Source: Candidatus Barnesiella excrementigallinarum
GTDB lineage: Bacteria; Bacteroidota; Bacteroidia; Bacteroidales; Barnesiellaceae
Direction: 5' to 3'
Length of the DNA stretch: 64,000 bases
Assembly (NCBI GenBank): GCA_019114445.1
Contig: DXFL01000020.1
Span: 62,001 to 126,000, forward strand
A program made the position numbers and the translations under genes. This document shows positions 1 through 8,365 of this stretch, one piece after another. Positions within the stretch are counted from its first letter, which is position 1; every line of letters starts with the position of its first letter. Under the pieces are notes generated by a model. It was not told where the DNA came from and did no database searches. It saw only the letters and a program-made list of their open reading frames with translations.

Positions 1-821
1 CCTTGTAAAGAGAGGTTGAGTTTTGGATACAAATTGCTTTGCAAGTCTTGTCGCTGGGCTTGGGCCTGTTCCAATTGGGCTTTGTAAAGTTTCAGTTCGG
101 GGCGATAAAGTGTGGTAGTGTCGATTTGCAGGTCGATAGAAGGCTCTACGAATTGGGCTTGCGAGAGGTCCTCTCCGGTGAGTTTGCCCAGCATGGTTAT
201 GTAGGCTCGACGGTCGGATTTCAAAGCCGAAATGGTTTGTTTGTAATTGAGTATGTTCACATCGACGATATTCAAATTGGATCTGTACGATACGCCATGT
301 TCGATACCTGCTTGAACAGCCTCTCTGTTTCGGTACAGGCATTTGATGACAATTTCGTTTTGGACGATTTGTTTGTCGATTAAAAGAATCCCCAGAAAAA
401 TATTCTCTACCCTCTGTCGGATACTGTACAAGGTGACTTCCAGTTGCTGGCTCTGTATATTGGCATCGGCTCGCAACAGCCTTTTTTTACTGGCCGTGCT
501 ACCGCCGTCCCATATCGTTTGGCTCACTTCCCCGACTAACGAGTACTGGTCGTGGGGCAGATTGAAGTCGAATCCGGGTATGTCGAAAGGCATTTCGACC
601 ACATCGGACTGATATTGGGCTTTGCCGCTGATGGTCAACTGCGGTAACCAATTTTGGCCGGCATTCGACAGGTCGTATTTTTCGGCTTCTCGAATTAGAT
701 CAAGTTCTTTGATTTGCGGATAATTGTTGCGCGCTTTTTCTACGCATTCCGTCAAAGTTACCTGAGCGAATACCGGAATACCGATACAGTTCCATAGTAT
801 AAACAATATCCATTTCCTCAT
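1..821 (-). CDS. TolC-family outer membrane efflux protein, N-terminal part (runs off the left edge)
   Basis: The reverse strand reads open from about 821 to the window edge, covering the first ~273 residues. The product starts MRKWILFILW and has a signal peptide ending in ...IPVFAQ. It then shows the alternating helical pattern of outer membrane efflux channels (for example LTECVEKARNNYP and QLTISGKAQYQSD). Such proteins form the outer-membrane duct of RND or ABC efflux systems. ATG 821 is preceded by GGGAGG at a normal distance; ATG 827, in the same frame, is too close to that motif. A TetR regulator lies just upstream in the same orientation, so the two are probably co-regulated, and the pump and adaptor genes would be expected beyond the left edge. 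No substrate can be named. Confidence 0.85.
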   Translation of the reverse strand, partial: MRKWILFILWNCIGIPVFAQVTLTECVEKARNNYPQIKELDLIREAEKYDLSNAGQNWLPQLTISGKAQYQSDVVEMPFDIPGFDFNLPHDQYSLVGEVSQTIWDGGSTASKKRLLRADANIQSQQLEVTLYSIRQRVENIFLGILLIDKQIVQNEIVIKCLYRNREAVQAGIEHGVSYRSNLNIVDVNILNYKQTISALKSDRRAYITMLGKLTGEDLSQAQFVEPSIDLQIDTTTLYRPELKLYKAQLEQAQAQRQDLQSNLYPKLNLSLQ

Positions 822-903
822 ATCCATAACCTCCCGTGAAACCTTTTTATGTATTGGTAATATGAATTATTCCCGGACAAAACGCCGGATTCTGTGTGTT
901 ATC

Positions 904-1557
904 TTATCGGTTGGGCTCGCATTTCCCGTAAAGACGGTGGTATAGTGTGGCGATTATTTCGTCGTGACGTCTTTTCAACATCCGATCCATTTCTGTCTCT
1001 TTAATATCGACTGCTTGGTTTATGACCGGCAGTAACATATAAGTAGAAAAACTCATGGTGACAATGTCTAAGAACAGTTGTTCGAATGTGATGGGATTGC
1101 ATCGTCCCGCTCGAATTTCGCAATCGAGCAATAGTTTGTGGTGTCCGGCTAAACCCGAAATCAGATTCAATGTGCTTTCGTGGTAGCGCTTCAACAATTC
1201 GGGGTTATGCCGCGCCACGTCGTACAAGAATCCGACCAGTTGCCGATGTTGGTCGAGAAACTCCAACAACCGCGTTACACCCCCTTTCAAGTTCTCCCAA
1301 AACGATATATTTTCGGTCGACATGGCGTCTTTGATAGAGGAGAAAAGATCGTGCAGATTCTTGTCCAGTACTTTGAAAAAGATTTGTTCCTTCGTTTGGA
1401 AATAGTAGTGGAGCATGGCATGAGTTACTCCGGCCCGGCGGGCAATCTCGGTGGTTGTTGCCAGTTGGTAGCCTTTTTCTAAAAATAGCTCTTCCGCGGC
1501 AGCCATGATGGCACCTTCGGTATTCTTTCTCCTGTTGTTATTTTTCGCTGGATTCAT
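904..1557 (-). CDS. TetR/AcrR family transcriptional regulator
   Basis: 217 residues, a usual TetR length. The N-terminal helix-turn-helix is clear at about residues 15-60 (EGAIMAAAEELFLEKGY, TTTEIARRAGVTHAMLHYYFQTKEQIF). The C-terminal ligand-binding half is divergent, as usual. It ends about 80 bases before a TolC-type gene on the same strand, so it probably represses an efflux operon and may share its transcript. An imperfect palindrome lies just upstream of the start codon (1579-1604) and is a plausible autoregulatory operator. The inducer is unknown. Confidence 0.9.
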   Translation of the reverse strand: MNPAKNNNRRKNTEGAIMAAAEELFLEKGYQLATTTEIARRAGVTHAMLHYYFQTKEQIFFKVLDKNLHDLFSSIKDAMSTENISFWENLKGGVTRLLEFLDQHRQLVGFLYDVARHNPELLKRYHESTLNLISGLAGHHKLLLDCEIRAGRCNPITFEQLFLDIVTMSFSTYMLLPVINQAVDIKETEMDRMLKRRHDEIIATLYHRLYGKCEPNR

Positions 1558-1578
1558 GCAAGATTTTATTTAACAGCT

Positions 1579-1604
1579 CTGTTAGTTGCAATTATAACTA
1601 ATAG
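1579..1604. promoter_or_regulatory. Candidate TetR operator (imperfect palindrome)
   Basis: The arms TTAGTT (1582-1587) and AACTAA (1596-1601) flank an 8-base centre. Outer bases CT/AG also match across one G-T mismatch. The site lies 22 bases upstream of the tetR start codon, where autorepressing TetR proteins usually bind. It is inferred from symmetry and position only. Confidence 0.4.
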
Positions 1605-1766
1605 GAATGAATCCGTCAATAAAAAATCGATTTTTAACTAATTTTGAGATTTTGAAAATCGTTGTTTTGTTGTTTCCCCCGTGAAAAAATGAGGGATTGG
1701 TGGTTGGTGAAAATGTGGTTAACGGCTCGAATTGTGTCTTTTTGTCAAAAAAATAGCTAAAATATA

Positions 1767-1797
1767 GTTGTGTATTAAAAAAGAAATGATATTTTTG
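1767..1797 (+). promoter_or_regulatory. Predicted promoter of the Lrp/AsnC gene
   Basis: A -7 box TATTTTTG lies at 1790-1797, with GTTG at 1767-1770 in the -33 position (19-base spacer). This fits the Bacteroidetes primary sigma factor pattern (TTTG, then TAnnTTTG). Transcription would begin about 25 bases before the ATG at 1828. Confidence 0.5.
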
Positions 1798-1827
1798 TCG
1801 CAAAATGATTTATGTAAATAAAATTTT

Positions 1828-2289
1828 ATGGAAAAGATAGATAACCTTGATCGCCAGATTCTTGAAATTATCATGCGTAATGCCCGTATTCCGTCGAAAG
1901 ATGTAGCTGCCGAATGCGGTGTTTCACGGGCTGCCATACATCAACGTATCCAACGCATGATAGATATGAAAGTAATAACCGGTTCGGGGTATCATGTAAA
2001 TCCTAAGTCGTTGGGATTTAGAACGTGTACCTATATCGGGGTAAAGTTGGAGAAAGGTTCGATGTATCGCGATGTCGTTCCCGAACTCGAAAAAATTCCC
2101 GAGGTGGTAGAATGTCACTTTACCACAGGGCCTTATACCATGTTGTGTAAATTGTATGCTCGCGACAACGAACATTTAATGGAGCTCCTTAATGATAAGA
2201 TACAGCATATTCACGGAGTAGTTTCTACCGAGACGCTTATTTCGCTCGAACAAAGTATGAATCGCGAAATTCCGGTAATGAAAGAATAA
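1828..2289 (+). CDS. Lrp/AsnC family transcriptional regulator
   Basis: 153 residues, full family length. The N-terminal winged helix-turn-helix spans about residues 5-60 (LDRQILEIIMRNARIPSKDV, GVSRAAIHQRIQRM). A RAM/effector domain of the alpha-beta sandwich type follows (YIGVKLEKGS, VVECHFTTGPYTMLCKLYA). Such proteins form octamers and regulate amino-acid metabolism or transport. The gene has its own promoter and is separated from the convergent MATE operon by a strong hairpin. The ligand cannot be read from the sequence; neighbouring genes give no amino-acid hint. Confidence 0.93.
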   Translation: MEKIDNLDRQILEIIMRNARIPSKDVAAECGVSRAAIHQRIQRMIDMKVITGSGYHVNPKSLGFRTCTYIGVKLEKGSMYRDVVPELEKIPEVVECHFTTGPYTMLCKLYARDNEHLMELLNDKIQHIHGVVSTETLISLEQSMNREIPVMKE

Positions 2290-2311
2290 ATTTTACTTTT
2301 GACCGATACAA

Positions 2312-2351
2312 ACGGGGCGGCCTCGAATTTTTAGTGAGGCCGCCCCGTTTT
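2312..2351. terminator. Bidirectional terminator between the Lrp gene and the MATE operon
   Basis: A perfect 13-base-pair GC-rich stem (2312-2324 with 2336-2348) and an 11-base loop, followed by GTTTTG on the plus strand and by GTTTG on the minus strand. It sits between two convergent genes and can serve both. Confidence 0.85.
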
Positions 2352-2354
2352 GTG

Positions 2355-3725
2355 TTATTGTTGCGGAATAGCCGTGGTTTTGCGATACAGTTTTTTATTG
2401 GCTCTCCATAGCAAAGCCAAAGTTATGATTGTTGCGATCGTGTCCGATACGGGCATGGCAACCCATACGCCGGTCAGCCCATACATTCGGGGGAATATGA
2501 GCAACAAGGGAATGAGACAAATTACTTGGCGGGTAAGACTGAGGAATATAGATTTTGAAGCCATACCCAGCGACTGGAATAGATTGGTGGTAACAATTTG
2601 TACTCCTACGATGGGGAATACGCCCATTGCAATGCGTACCCCATGTATGGCCACTTGGATAAGCTCCTCGTCGGTAGTGAAGGCCCGTATGATGTAATAG
2701 GGGAAGAACGTAGAGCCTATCCAGCCTATCGTACAGCATACGGTTGCTACTGCGGCTGTCAATAAGAAGGCTTTTTTCATGCGTACATAGTTCCCCGATC
2801 CATAGTTATATCCTACAATGGGTTGCATCCCTTGACATAACCCGATAATAAGCATAACCACAAGTGTAGCATAGCTGTTGAAGATACCGAATGCGCCTAT
2901 CGCCTCGTCGCCTCCGTATCGGTAGAGCGAGGTGTTGATGATGGCATTGATGACACTACTGGCGACATTGACCAAAAAAGGAGCTAAACCAATAGAAACG
3001 ATATTGAACAAGATTGCCCATTCGAGTTTGAAATATTGTCGGTGAAACCGCAACTGACTTTTGGAATTGAAAAAATGGGCCATCACAAAGGCGGCCGAGA
3101 TAGCCATGGCAATGTCGGTGGCTATGGCTGCTCCTTTTATACCCCAACCGAGCCAAAAGATGAATATAGGGGCAAGAATGAGGTTGGAGATGGCTCCTAT
3201 AAGCATGGTATACATGGCTTTGCTGGGATAGCCCGAGGCTCGCATCATGTTGTTGAAACTGTAACACAAGTTGGTACACAGCATACCGGGCATGATGTAG
3301 ATAAGAAATTCGCGAGCGTAAGGTATGGTACGGTCGCTACCTCCGAAACTGCGTAGAATATCGTCCATATAGAGGGCAAAGAATGTGAGGTAACACAAGG
3401 CAAACGAAAGAGTAAGGATAAGACTGTTTGCCAAAATTTTTTCGGCTTTGACTTTGTCGTCTTGTCCCATTACAATCGAGATTCGTGCTGCTGCTCCTTG
3501 TCCTACCAGCATACCGATAGCTCCTGTCAACGACATGATGGGGAAGGTGAGAGCCAATCCCGAAATGGCATCGGCTCCGACTCCTTGACCGATAAAGATG
3601 CGGTCGATAACATTGTATAACGACATGACCATTGTGCCTACGATCGCAGGTACAGAGTATTTCCAAAGCAATCGTCCCACAGGGAGCGAGGCTAATTCTC
3701 GATGAATATCGTTACGGTTTTCCAT
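2355..3725 (-). CDS. MATE family multidrug/cation antiporter
   Basis: 456 residues with about 12 hydrophobic segments in two similar halves, the MATE layout. Typical features are the N-terminal PAIVGTMVMSLYNVIDRIFIGQGVG (shown here in part: MSLYNVIDRIFIGQ), LTFPIMSLTGAIG and, in the second half, GLCQGMQPIVGYNYGSG. MATE carriers export drugs or metabolites in exchange for Na+ or H+ across the inner membrane. It is the last gene of the rpoN - PAP2-like - purE - ispG - MATE unit, starting 16 bases after ispG, and ends at a strong hairpin. The substrate is unknown. Confidence 0.93.
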   Translation of the reverse strand: MENRNDIHRELASLPVGRLLWKYSVPAIVGTMVMSLYNVIDRIFIGQGVGADAISGLALTFPIMSLTGAIGMLVGQGAAARISIVMGQDDKVKAEKILANSLILTLSFALCYLTFFALYMDDILRSFGGSDRTIPYAREFLIYIMPGMLCTNLCYSFNNMMRASGYPSKAMYTMLIGAISNLILAPIFIFWLGWGIKGAAIATDIAMAISAAFVMAHFFNSKSQLRFHRQYFKLEWAILFNIVSIGLAPFLVNVASSVINAIINTSLYRYGGDEAIGAFGIFNSYATLVVMLIIGLCQGMQPIVGYNYGSGNYVRMKKAFLLTAAVATVCCTIGWIGSTFFPYYIIRAFTTDEELIQVAIHGVRIAMGVFPIVGVQIVTTNLFQSLGMASKSIFLSLTRQVICLIPLLLIFPRMYGLTGVWVAMPVSDTIATIITLALLWRANKKLYRKTTAIPQQ

Positions 3726-3741
3726 AAGCGAAACCTCCGAT

Positions 3742-5550
3742 TCAGGCGGGGTCTGTCCAGTCTCCGTTGTCCTTAATGAGGGTGATGAGCTTTTCGATAG
3801 CTTGTTCCTCAGGAATATTTTTTTCGATACACTCTTTCCCTTTGTACAGGCTTACCCGATTCCGTCCGGCGCCTACATATCCATAGTCGGCGTCGGCCAT
3901 TTCGCCGGGCCCGTTTACGATACAACCCATGATTCCTATTTTCAAGCCGGTGAGGTGCGAGGTTGCCGCTTTTACCCGGGCGATTGTCGTTTGCAGGTCG
4001 AACATGGTTCGTCCGCAACTGGGGCAGGATATGTATTCGGTTTTGCTGAACCGCTTGCGGGCGGCTTGCAAAATGGTGAACATATAGTCGATGAGGCTCT
4101 CTCCCGATACTTTCCCGTCGTTGTGGAGGAATATGCCATCGACGAGGTTGTCGAGCAGGAAAGGCCCGAAATCGGCTCCTGCTTTTACCTGTAAATCCTC
4201 CGGGTCGTTTTCGTGATAGTCGGCTCGGAGTATCACCGGGCACGTACAGCCGGCAGTAGTGAGCCGGGCCAGTGCGGCGCGTATGTCGCCCACGGGATTG
4301 GGGTGTTGCGACGACAGGATAAGCACGAGCCCTTTTTCATGGGCAATCCCGGCAAGGAGCTGTTCCGAAAGCTCGGTCGTATCGATTTGCAGGAATCGTA
4401 CGGGGGCATCGACCTCTTTTAATGCGTTCCACTCGTTTGCCCGGAATAACGGATAGCTGTTGGCTTGGCCACAGTAGTGGGCATAATCGACAATGGCGCG
4501 GGTGCGATCGGCGGGTTGGTTGCCGGTGTAGTAGAAATCGGCCTTTGTATTTCCGGCGGGCATACCTTCGGCAATAACTATCGGTTGCTGGCCGGCACCG
4601 ATCCCTTCGCAATGCTCTTTGGCGCGGGAGGCTATTTGTTCGAGCGAAAGATGGGGCGCTGTTATCGGGGTATGGTCGGTTCGACTTGTGATGTAATCGA
4701 CCAGTTTGCGGGCTACCGGCACTTCGGCTTCGGGGGCTTCGCTCAACGAAACCCTGATGGTGTCGCCTATTCCGTCGGCCAGCAAGGTGCCTATACCTAC
4801 GGCCGATTTTATTCGGCCATCTTCTCCGTCGCCGGCTTCGGTAACTCCCAAATGCAACGGGTAGTTCATGCCCTCGGCATCCATCGTTTTGATGAGTAAC
4901 CTCACGGTCTGTACCATGACAACGGTATTGGAGGCTTTGATCGAGATGACTACGTCGTGGAAATTCTCCTCGCGACATATTCTCAGAAATTCCATGCACG
5001 ACTCGACCATGCCTTCGGGTGTATCGCCATAGCGGCTCATGATTCGGTCGGAGAGCGAGCCGTGATTGACCCCCAATCGAATGGCTGTGTGGTGCTCTTT
5101 ACAAATATTTAGGAAGGCAACGAATCGTTCTCTGAGGCGTTTCAGTTCGCCGGCATATTCATCGTCGGTGTAGCTGAGTTGTTTGAATGTTCGGGCGCTG
5201 TCGACAAAGTTTCCGGGGTTTATCCGCACTTTTTCTACGGTGCAGGCCGCTGCGTCGGCAGCTTTGGGATTGAAGTGAATGTCGGCAATCAAGGGGGTGC
5301 GAAACCCGCGGGCGACCAACTCGTGTTTGATTTCACCCAAATTTTCGGCCTCTCTCACTCCTTGTGCGGTGAGCCTCACATAGTCGGCACCGGCCTCGAT
5401 AATGCGGATACACTGTTCCACGCTGCCTTGTGTGTCGAGCGTAGAGGTATTGGTCATCGATTGTATACGTATGGGATATTCGCTTCCGAGGGGCGTTTCC
5501 CCGATGTGTACGGTACTGCTTTTGCGGCGATGATAATTGTAGTAATCCAT
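3742..5550 (-). CDS. ispG: 4-hydroxy-3-methylbut-2-enyl-diphosphate synthase (IspG/GcpE), long form
   Basis: 602 residues. It catalyses the reductive ring opening of MEcPP to HMBPP in the MEP isoprenoid pathway. The N-terminal TIM-barrel substrate domain is clear (PIRIQSMTNTSTLD, EAGADYVRLTAQGV, VRINPGNF, LGVTEAGDGEDGRIKSAVGIG). The C-terminal iron-sulfur domain has the expected cluster cysteines in CPSCGRTMFDLQ (C509, C512) and GCIVNGPGEM (C543). About 200 residues between the two are the inserted domain found in plant, Chlamydia and Bacteroidetes enzymes, against about 370 residues in the E. coli type. It lies in an operon behind purE. Confidence 0.97.
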   Translation of the reverse strand: MDYYNYHRRKSSTVHIGETPLGSEYPIRIQSMTNTSTLDTQGSVEQCIRIIEAGADYVRLTAQGVREAENLGEIKHELVARGFRTPLIADIHFNPKAADAAACTVEKVRINPGNFVDSARTFKQLSYTDDEYAGELKRLRERFVAFLNICKEHHTAIRLGVNHGSLSDRIMSRYGDTPEGMVESCMEFLRICREENFHDVVISIKASNTVVMVQTVRLLIKTMDAEGMNYPLHLGVTEAGDGEDGRIKSAVGIGTLLADGIGDTIRVSLSEAPEAEVPVARKLVDYITSRTDHTPITAPHLSLEQIASRAKEHCEGIGAGQQPIVIAEGMPAGNTKADFYYTGNQPADRTRAIVDYAHYCGQANSYPLFRANEWNALKEVDAPVRFLQIDTTELSEQLLAGIAHEKGLVLILSSQHPNPVGDIRAALARLTTAGCTCPVILRADYHENDPEDLQVKAGADFGPFLLDNLVDGIFLHNDGKVSGESLIDYMFTILQAARKRFSKTEYISCPSCGRTMFDLQTTIARVKAATSHLTGLKIGIMGCIVNGPGEMADADYGYVGAGRNRVSLYKGKECIEKNIPEEQAIEKLITLIKDNGDWTDPA

Positions 5551-5577
5551 GATAAAGGAGAGGATGGTATGGTGTGA

Positions 5578-6084
5578 TCAGTTGGTTTTGAACTTGTATT
5601 TTACTTCGGCGAGTTCTCGGTTGGCTGCCACGATTTTTTGAGTCAGCCCGGCTTTATATTTCTCTACTTTTGCAGCGACGTTTTCGTCGCCGTTTGCCAA
5701 AATTTGAGTGGCAAGGATAGCCGCGTTAAGAGCTGCATTTATCCCGACAGTAGCCACCGGGATTCCGGGAGGCATTTGTACGATGGCCAGCAGGGCGTCG
5801 AGCCCTTCCATACCCGATTTAATGGGTACCCCGATAACCGGCAGTGTTGTCATCGAGGCGATGACTCCGGGCAAGTGGGCAGCCATACCTGCGGCGGCGA
5901 TAATCACTTTTATGCCTCGGCTTTTCGCGTTTTTGGCAAAATCTTCTACTTCGGCAGGTGTACGGTGAGCCGAAAGGGCGAGCATTTCAAAAGGAATTTC
6001 GCACTCGTCGAGCAGCTTGGCGGCCTTTTCCATAATGGGAAGGTCCGATGTGCTTCCCATGATTATACTTACAACAGGTTTCAT
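5578..6084 (-). CDS. purE: N5-carboxyaminoimidazole ribonucleotide mutase (PurE)
   Basis: 168 residues, normal for class I PurE. It interconverts N5-CAIR and CAIR in purine synthesis. The nucleotide/phosphate-binding N terminus (IIMGSTSDLPIMEKA) and the catalytic SAHRTP motif are both present, as is AAAGMAAHLPGVIASMT. It lies between a PAP2-like membrane gene (20 bases upstream) and ispG (27 bases downstream) on the same strand. No purK is in the window. Confidence 0.96.
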   Translation of the reverse strand: MKPVVSIIMGSTSDLPIMEKAAKLLDECEIPFEMLALSAHRTPAEVEDFAKNAKSRGIKVIIAAAGMAAHLPGVIASMTTLPVIGVPIKSGMEGLDALLAIVQMPPGIPVATVGINAALNAAILATQILANGDENVAAKVEKYKAGLTQKIVAANRELAEVKYKFKTN

Positions 6085-6104
6085 AGTTATGTGTGTTTAT
6101 GTGT

Positions 6105-6719
6105 CTATATGAAGAGGAAGAAAAAGCTCCCGCAACTGACTATTCCCAATGCAAATCCGGCAGCTACCTGTCCTAATGTGTGGCGGTTGAGCAGAATGCG
6201 CGCAGAGCCGATCGCCCCAGCCAATAAGATAATGATGATTTGCAACGGGAAAATATAAGGGGTGAGCATAAGATGCGAGAAACTCATCAGAAATACCAAC
6301 GTAACCATCGATCCGGCGGCTACCATGTGTGCGCTTATTTTCCAGTATCGGTTGATAAAGAGGCAGATGATGAGCGAAACGATGGCTCCGGCGATGAACG
6401 AGAGTATCCAACTGGGTACCCCAAACCGATAGAGGTAGAGATAACAGGCTATGTAACAAGCGAAGTTGATGATGTAGGGAACTGTGCGCTCGGTACGGTT
6501 GTGTAGTCTGAAATCGCTTATCTGCCCGGTTTTGTAGAGAATGAATATCCCCAAAGACGGTAACACGCAGGTGGTAAGTAGTACGCCTATGATGATGATA
6601 CCCAGCAGGCGGTCGCCGAAAATGCGCATATACGAAGTGAACAGGGCTATTGCTATTCCATAAGTGGGCATGAGCAGCGGGTGAAATATCGTTGACAGTA
6701 TTGTGGCCAATTGTTTCAT
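6105..6719 (-). CDS. PAP2-like integral membrane protein with degenerate phosphatase motifs
   Basis: 204 residues, mostly hydrophobic, with about six membrane segments. The end resembles a type-2 phosphatidic acid phosphatase: SARILLNRHTLGQVAAG keeps the Arg-x5-His spacing of motif 3, but the final Asp is Gln. ISAHM stands where PSGH is expected. Family membership is inferred from this pattern; phosphatase activity is doubtful. It starts 18 bases after rpoN and precedes purE, so it is co-transcribed with them. A lipid-linked pyrophosphate role would suit the fold but is not shown. Confidence 0.7.
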   Translation of the reverse strand: MKQLATILSTIFHPLLMPTYGIAIALFTSYMRIFGDRLLGIIIIGVLLTTCVLPSLGIFILYKTGQISDFRLHNRTERTVPYIINFACYIACYLYLYRFGVPSWILSFIAGAIVSLIICLFINRYWKISAHMVAAGSMVTLVFLMSFSHLMLTPYIFPLQIIIILLAGAIGSARILLNRHTLGQVAAGFALGIVSCGSFFFLFI

Positions 6720-6737
6720 CTCTTTTGTGTTGAAGGT

Positions 6738-8207
6738 TTAAATTTCTTTTCGTAACCGGGCTACCGGGATCGCTAACTGTTCCCGATATTTGGCTACGGT
6801 GCGCCGGGCTATCGGGTAACCCTTTTGTTGCAAGAGTTCGCACAGCCGGTCGTCCGATAGCGGTTTCCGTTTGTCCTCGTGGTCGACCAGCTCTTGCAAC
6901 AGGCTTTTTATTTCGCGGGTCGATACCTCTTCGCCGGCATCGTTTTGCATAGATTCGGAGAAGAAATATTTTAACGGATAAATACCGAAATTTGTTTGCA
7001 CATATTTGCTGTTACTGGCTCGCGAAATGGTAGAAATGTCGTATCCGGTACGTTCGGCCACATCTTTCAGAATCATGGGTTTGAGGTTTCGCTCATCGCC
7101 GGTGAGGAAGAAATCCTTTTGCAATTCGACAATTACCTTTAAGGTGTTGAGCAGGGTTTCCTGCCGTTGTTTTACCGCATTGACAAACCATTGGGCGGCG
7201 TCGAGCTTTTGTTTGACGAAGAGCAGGGCGTCGCGTTTTTCGCGGGTTTGATTCTGTTTGTTGGAGGTGTAATCCTCGAACATCTCTTGGTAGTCGCGGC
7301 TAATATGCAGTTCGGGGACATTGCTGTTGTTTAGCCCGATGGAGAGTTCTCCGTCTTCTGCTTCGACAAAAAAGTCGGGGATAATGTGGTGTTCCGAGCT
7401 TCCCGAATAGCTGTTGTTCCAAGCACTGCCCGGTTTGGGATTGAGCAGGGTAATTTCGCGTATGGCCTGTTTCAACTCCGCCTCGCTTATCTCGCACTGA
7501 CGCATGATTTTGTCGTAGTGCTTTTTCGAAAACTCATCGAACATTTGGTCGATGATCTTGTAGGCCAACAAGTTGGATTTTGTGCCTTCGCGCCGTTCCA
7601 GTTGGAGCAGAAGACATTCCCGCAAGTTCGAAGCTCCTACGCCTGCCGGTTCGAATTCTTGAATGATTTGCAGGATTGTTTCGACCCGGCTTACGGGCAC
7701 GTCCAACCCCACTTGGAAGATGAGGTCGTCCGAGATGGCTTGTATAGGACGTTGCAGATAGCCGTTGTCGTCGATGTTGCCAATGATGTATTGGGCTATT
7801 TGGTGGTCGGTTTCGCTCAGGGGCAGTTCGCCCAACTGACTTTCCAAAAAGTCGTGGAACGACGAGGCCGAAACGAAGGGGATCTCTTCCCGGCGGTCGT
7901 CTTTCGAGAAGTTGCTGGCTTCGAGGCGATAGTCGGGAATATCGTCCTCATCGCGGTAGTCGCCCAAAGTAAGTTCTTCGGCCGATTCTCCGGGATTCCC
8001 GTCTTCGTCGGTGTTGTCGTTAAATTCGTTTAAGTTGTCCGGGGTTTCTTCCCGACCCTCTTCCAGAGCGGGATTATCGACCAGCTCTTGTTGCACACGT
8101 TCTTCGAATTCGATTTCGGTGAGTTCGAGAAGCCGAATGAGTTGGATTTGCTGGGGCGATAATTTTTGTTGTAGCTTTTGTTGTAATTGCTGTTTTAATG
8201 TTGCCAT
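6738..8207 (-). CDS. rpoN: RNA polymerase sigma-54 factor (RpoN)
   Basis: 489 residues. Region I, the glutamine-rich activator-interacting segment, is at the very N terminus (LKQQLQQKLQQKLSPQQIQLIRLLE). An acidic region II follows at about 50-100. The core-binding and helix-turn-helix parts come next, and the C-terminal RpoN box ARRTVAKYR is intact. It directs polymerase to -24/-12 promoters and needs AAA+ activators, none of which is in this window. It is the first gene of a five-gene operon. A TATCTTCG sequence at 8233-8240 (reverse strand) resembles a -7 box about 26 bases upstream. Confidence 0.97.
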   Translation of the reverse strand: MATLKQQLQQKLQQKLSPQQIQLIRLLELTEIEFEERVQQELVDNPALEEGREETPDNLNEFNDNTDEDGNPGESAEELTLGDYRDEDDIPDYRLEASNFSKDDRREEIPFVSASSFHDFLESQLGELPLSETDHQIAQYIIGNIDDNGYLQRPIQAISDDLIFQVGLDVPVSRVETILQIIQEFEPAGVGASNLRECLLLQLERREGTKSNLLAYKIIDQMFDEFSKKHYDKIMRQCEISEAELKQAIREITLLNPKPGSAWNNSYSGSSEHHIIPDFFVEAEDGELSIGLNNSNVPELHISRDYQEMFEDYTSNKQNQTREKRDALLFVKQKLDAAQWFVNAVKQRQETLLNTLKVIVELQKDFFLTGDERNLKPMILKDVAERTGYDISTISRASNSKYVQTNFGIYPLKYFFSESMQNDAGEEVSTREIKSLLQELVDHEDKRKPLSDDRLCELLQQKGYPIARRTVAKYREQLAIPVARLRKEI

Positions 8208-8303
8208 AAACCCGGAGAGTGATTTGCAAACGAAGATAGCTATTTTTATGCTAAGTAGGTAAAAAAATGAGAAAATTTAACCCGCGGCGAATATCGCCCG
8301 GCA

Positions 8304-8341
8304 GGACAAAAAAAGCCGCATATCAAATTCGATATGCGGCT
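8304..8341 (-). terminator. Intrinsic terminator of pnp
   Basis: An 11-base-pair stem (8314-8324 with 8331-8341) and a 6-base loop. On the minus strand a run of seven T residues follows directly. It starts 25 bases after the pnp stop codon. Confidence 0.88.
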
Positions 8342-8365
8342 CGTATAGAGACGAAACGACTTTCG

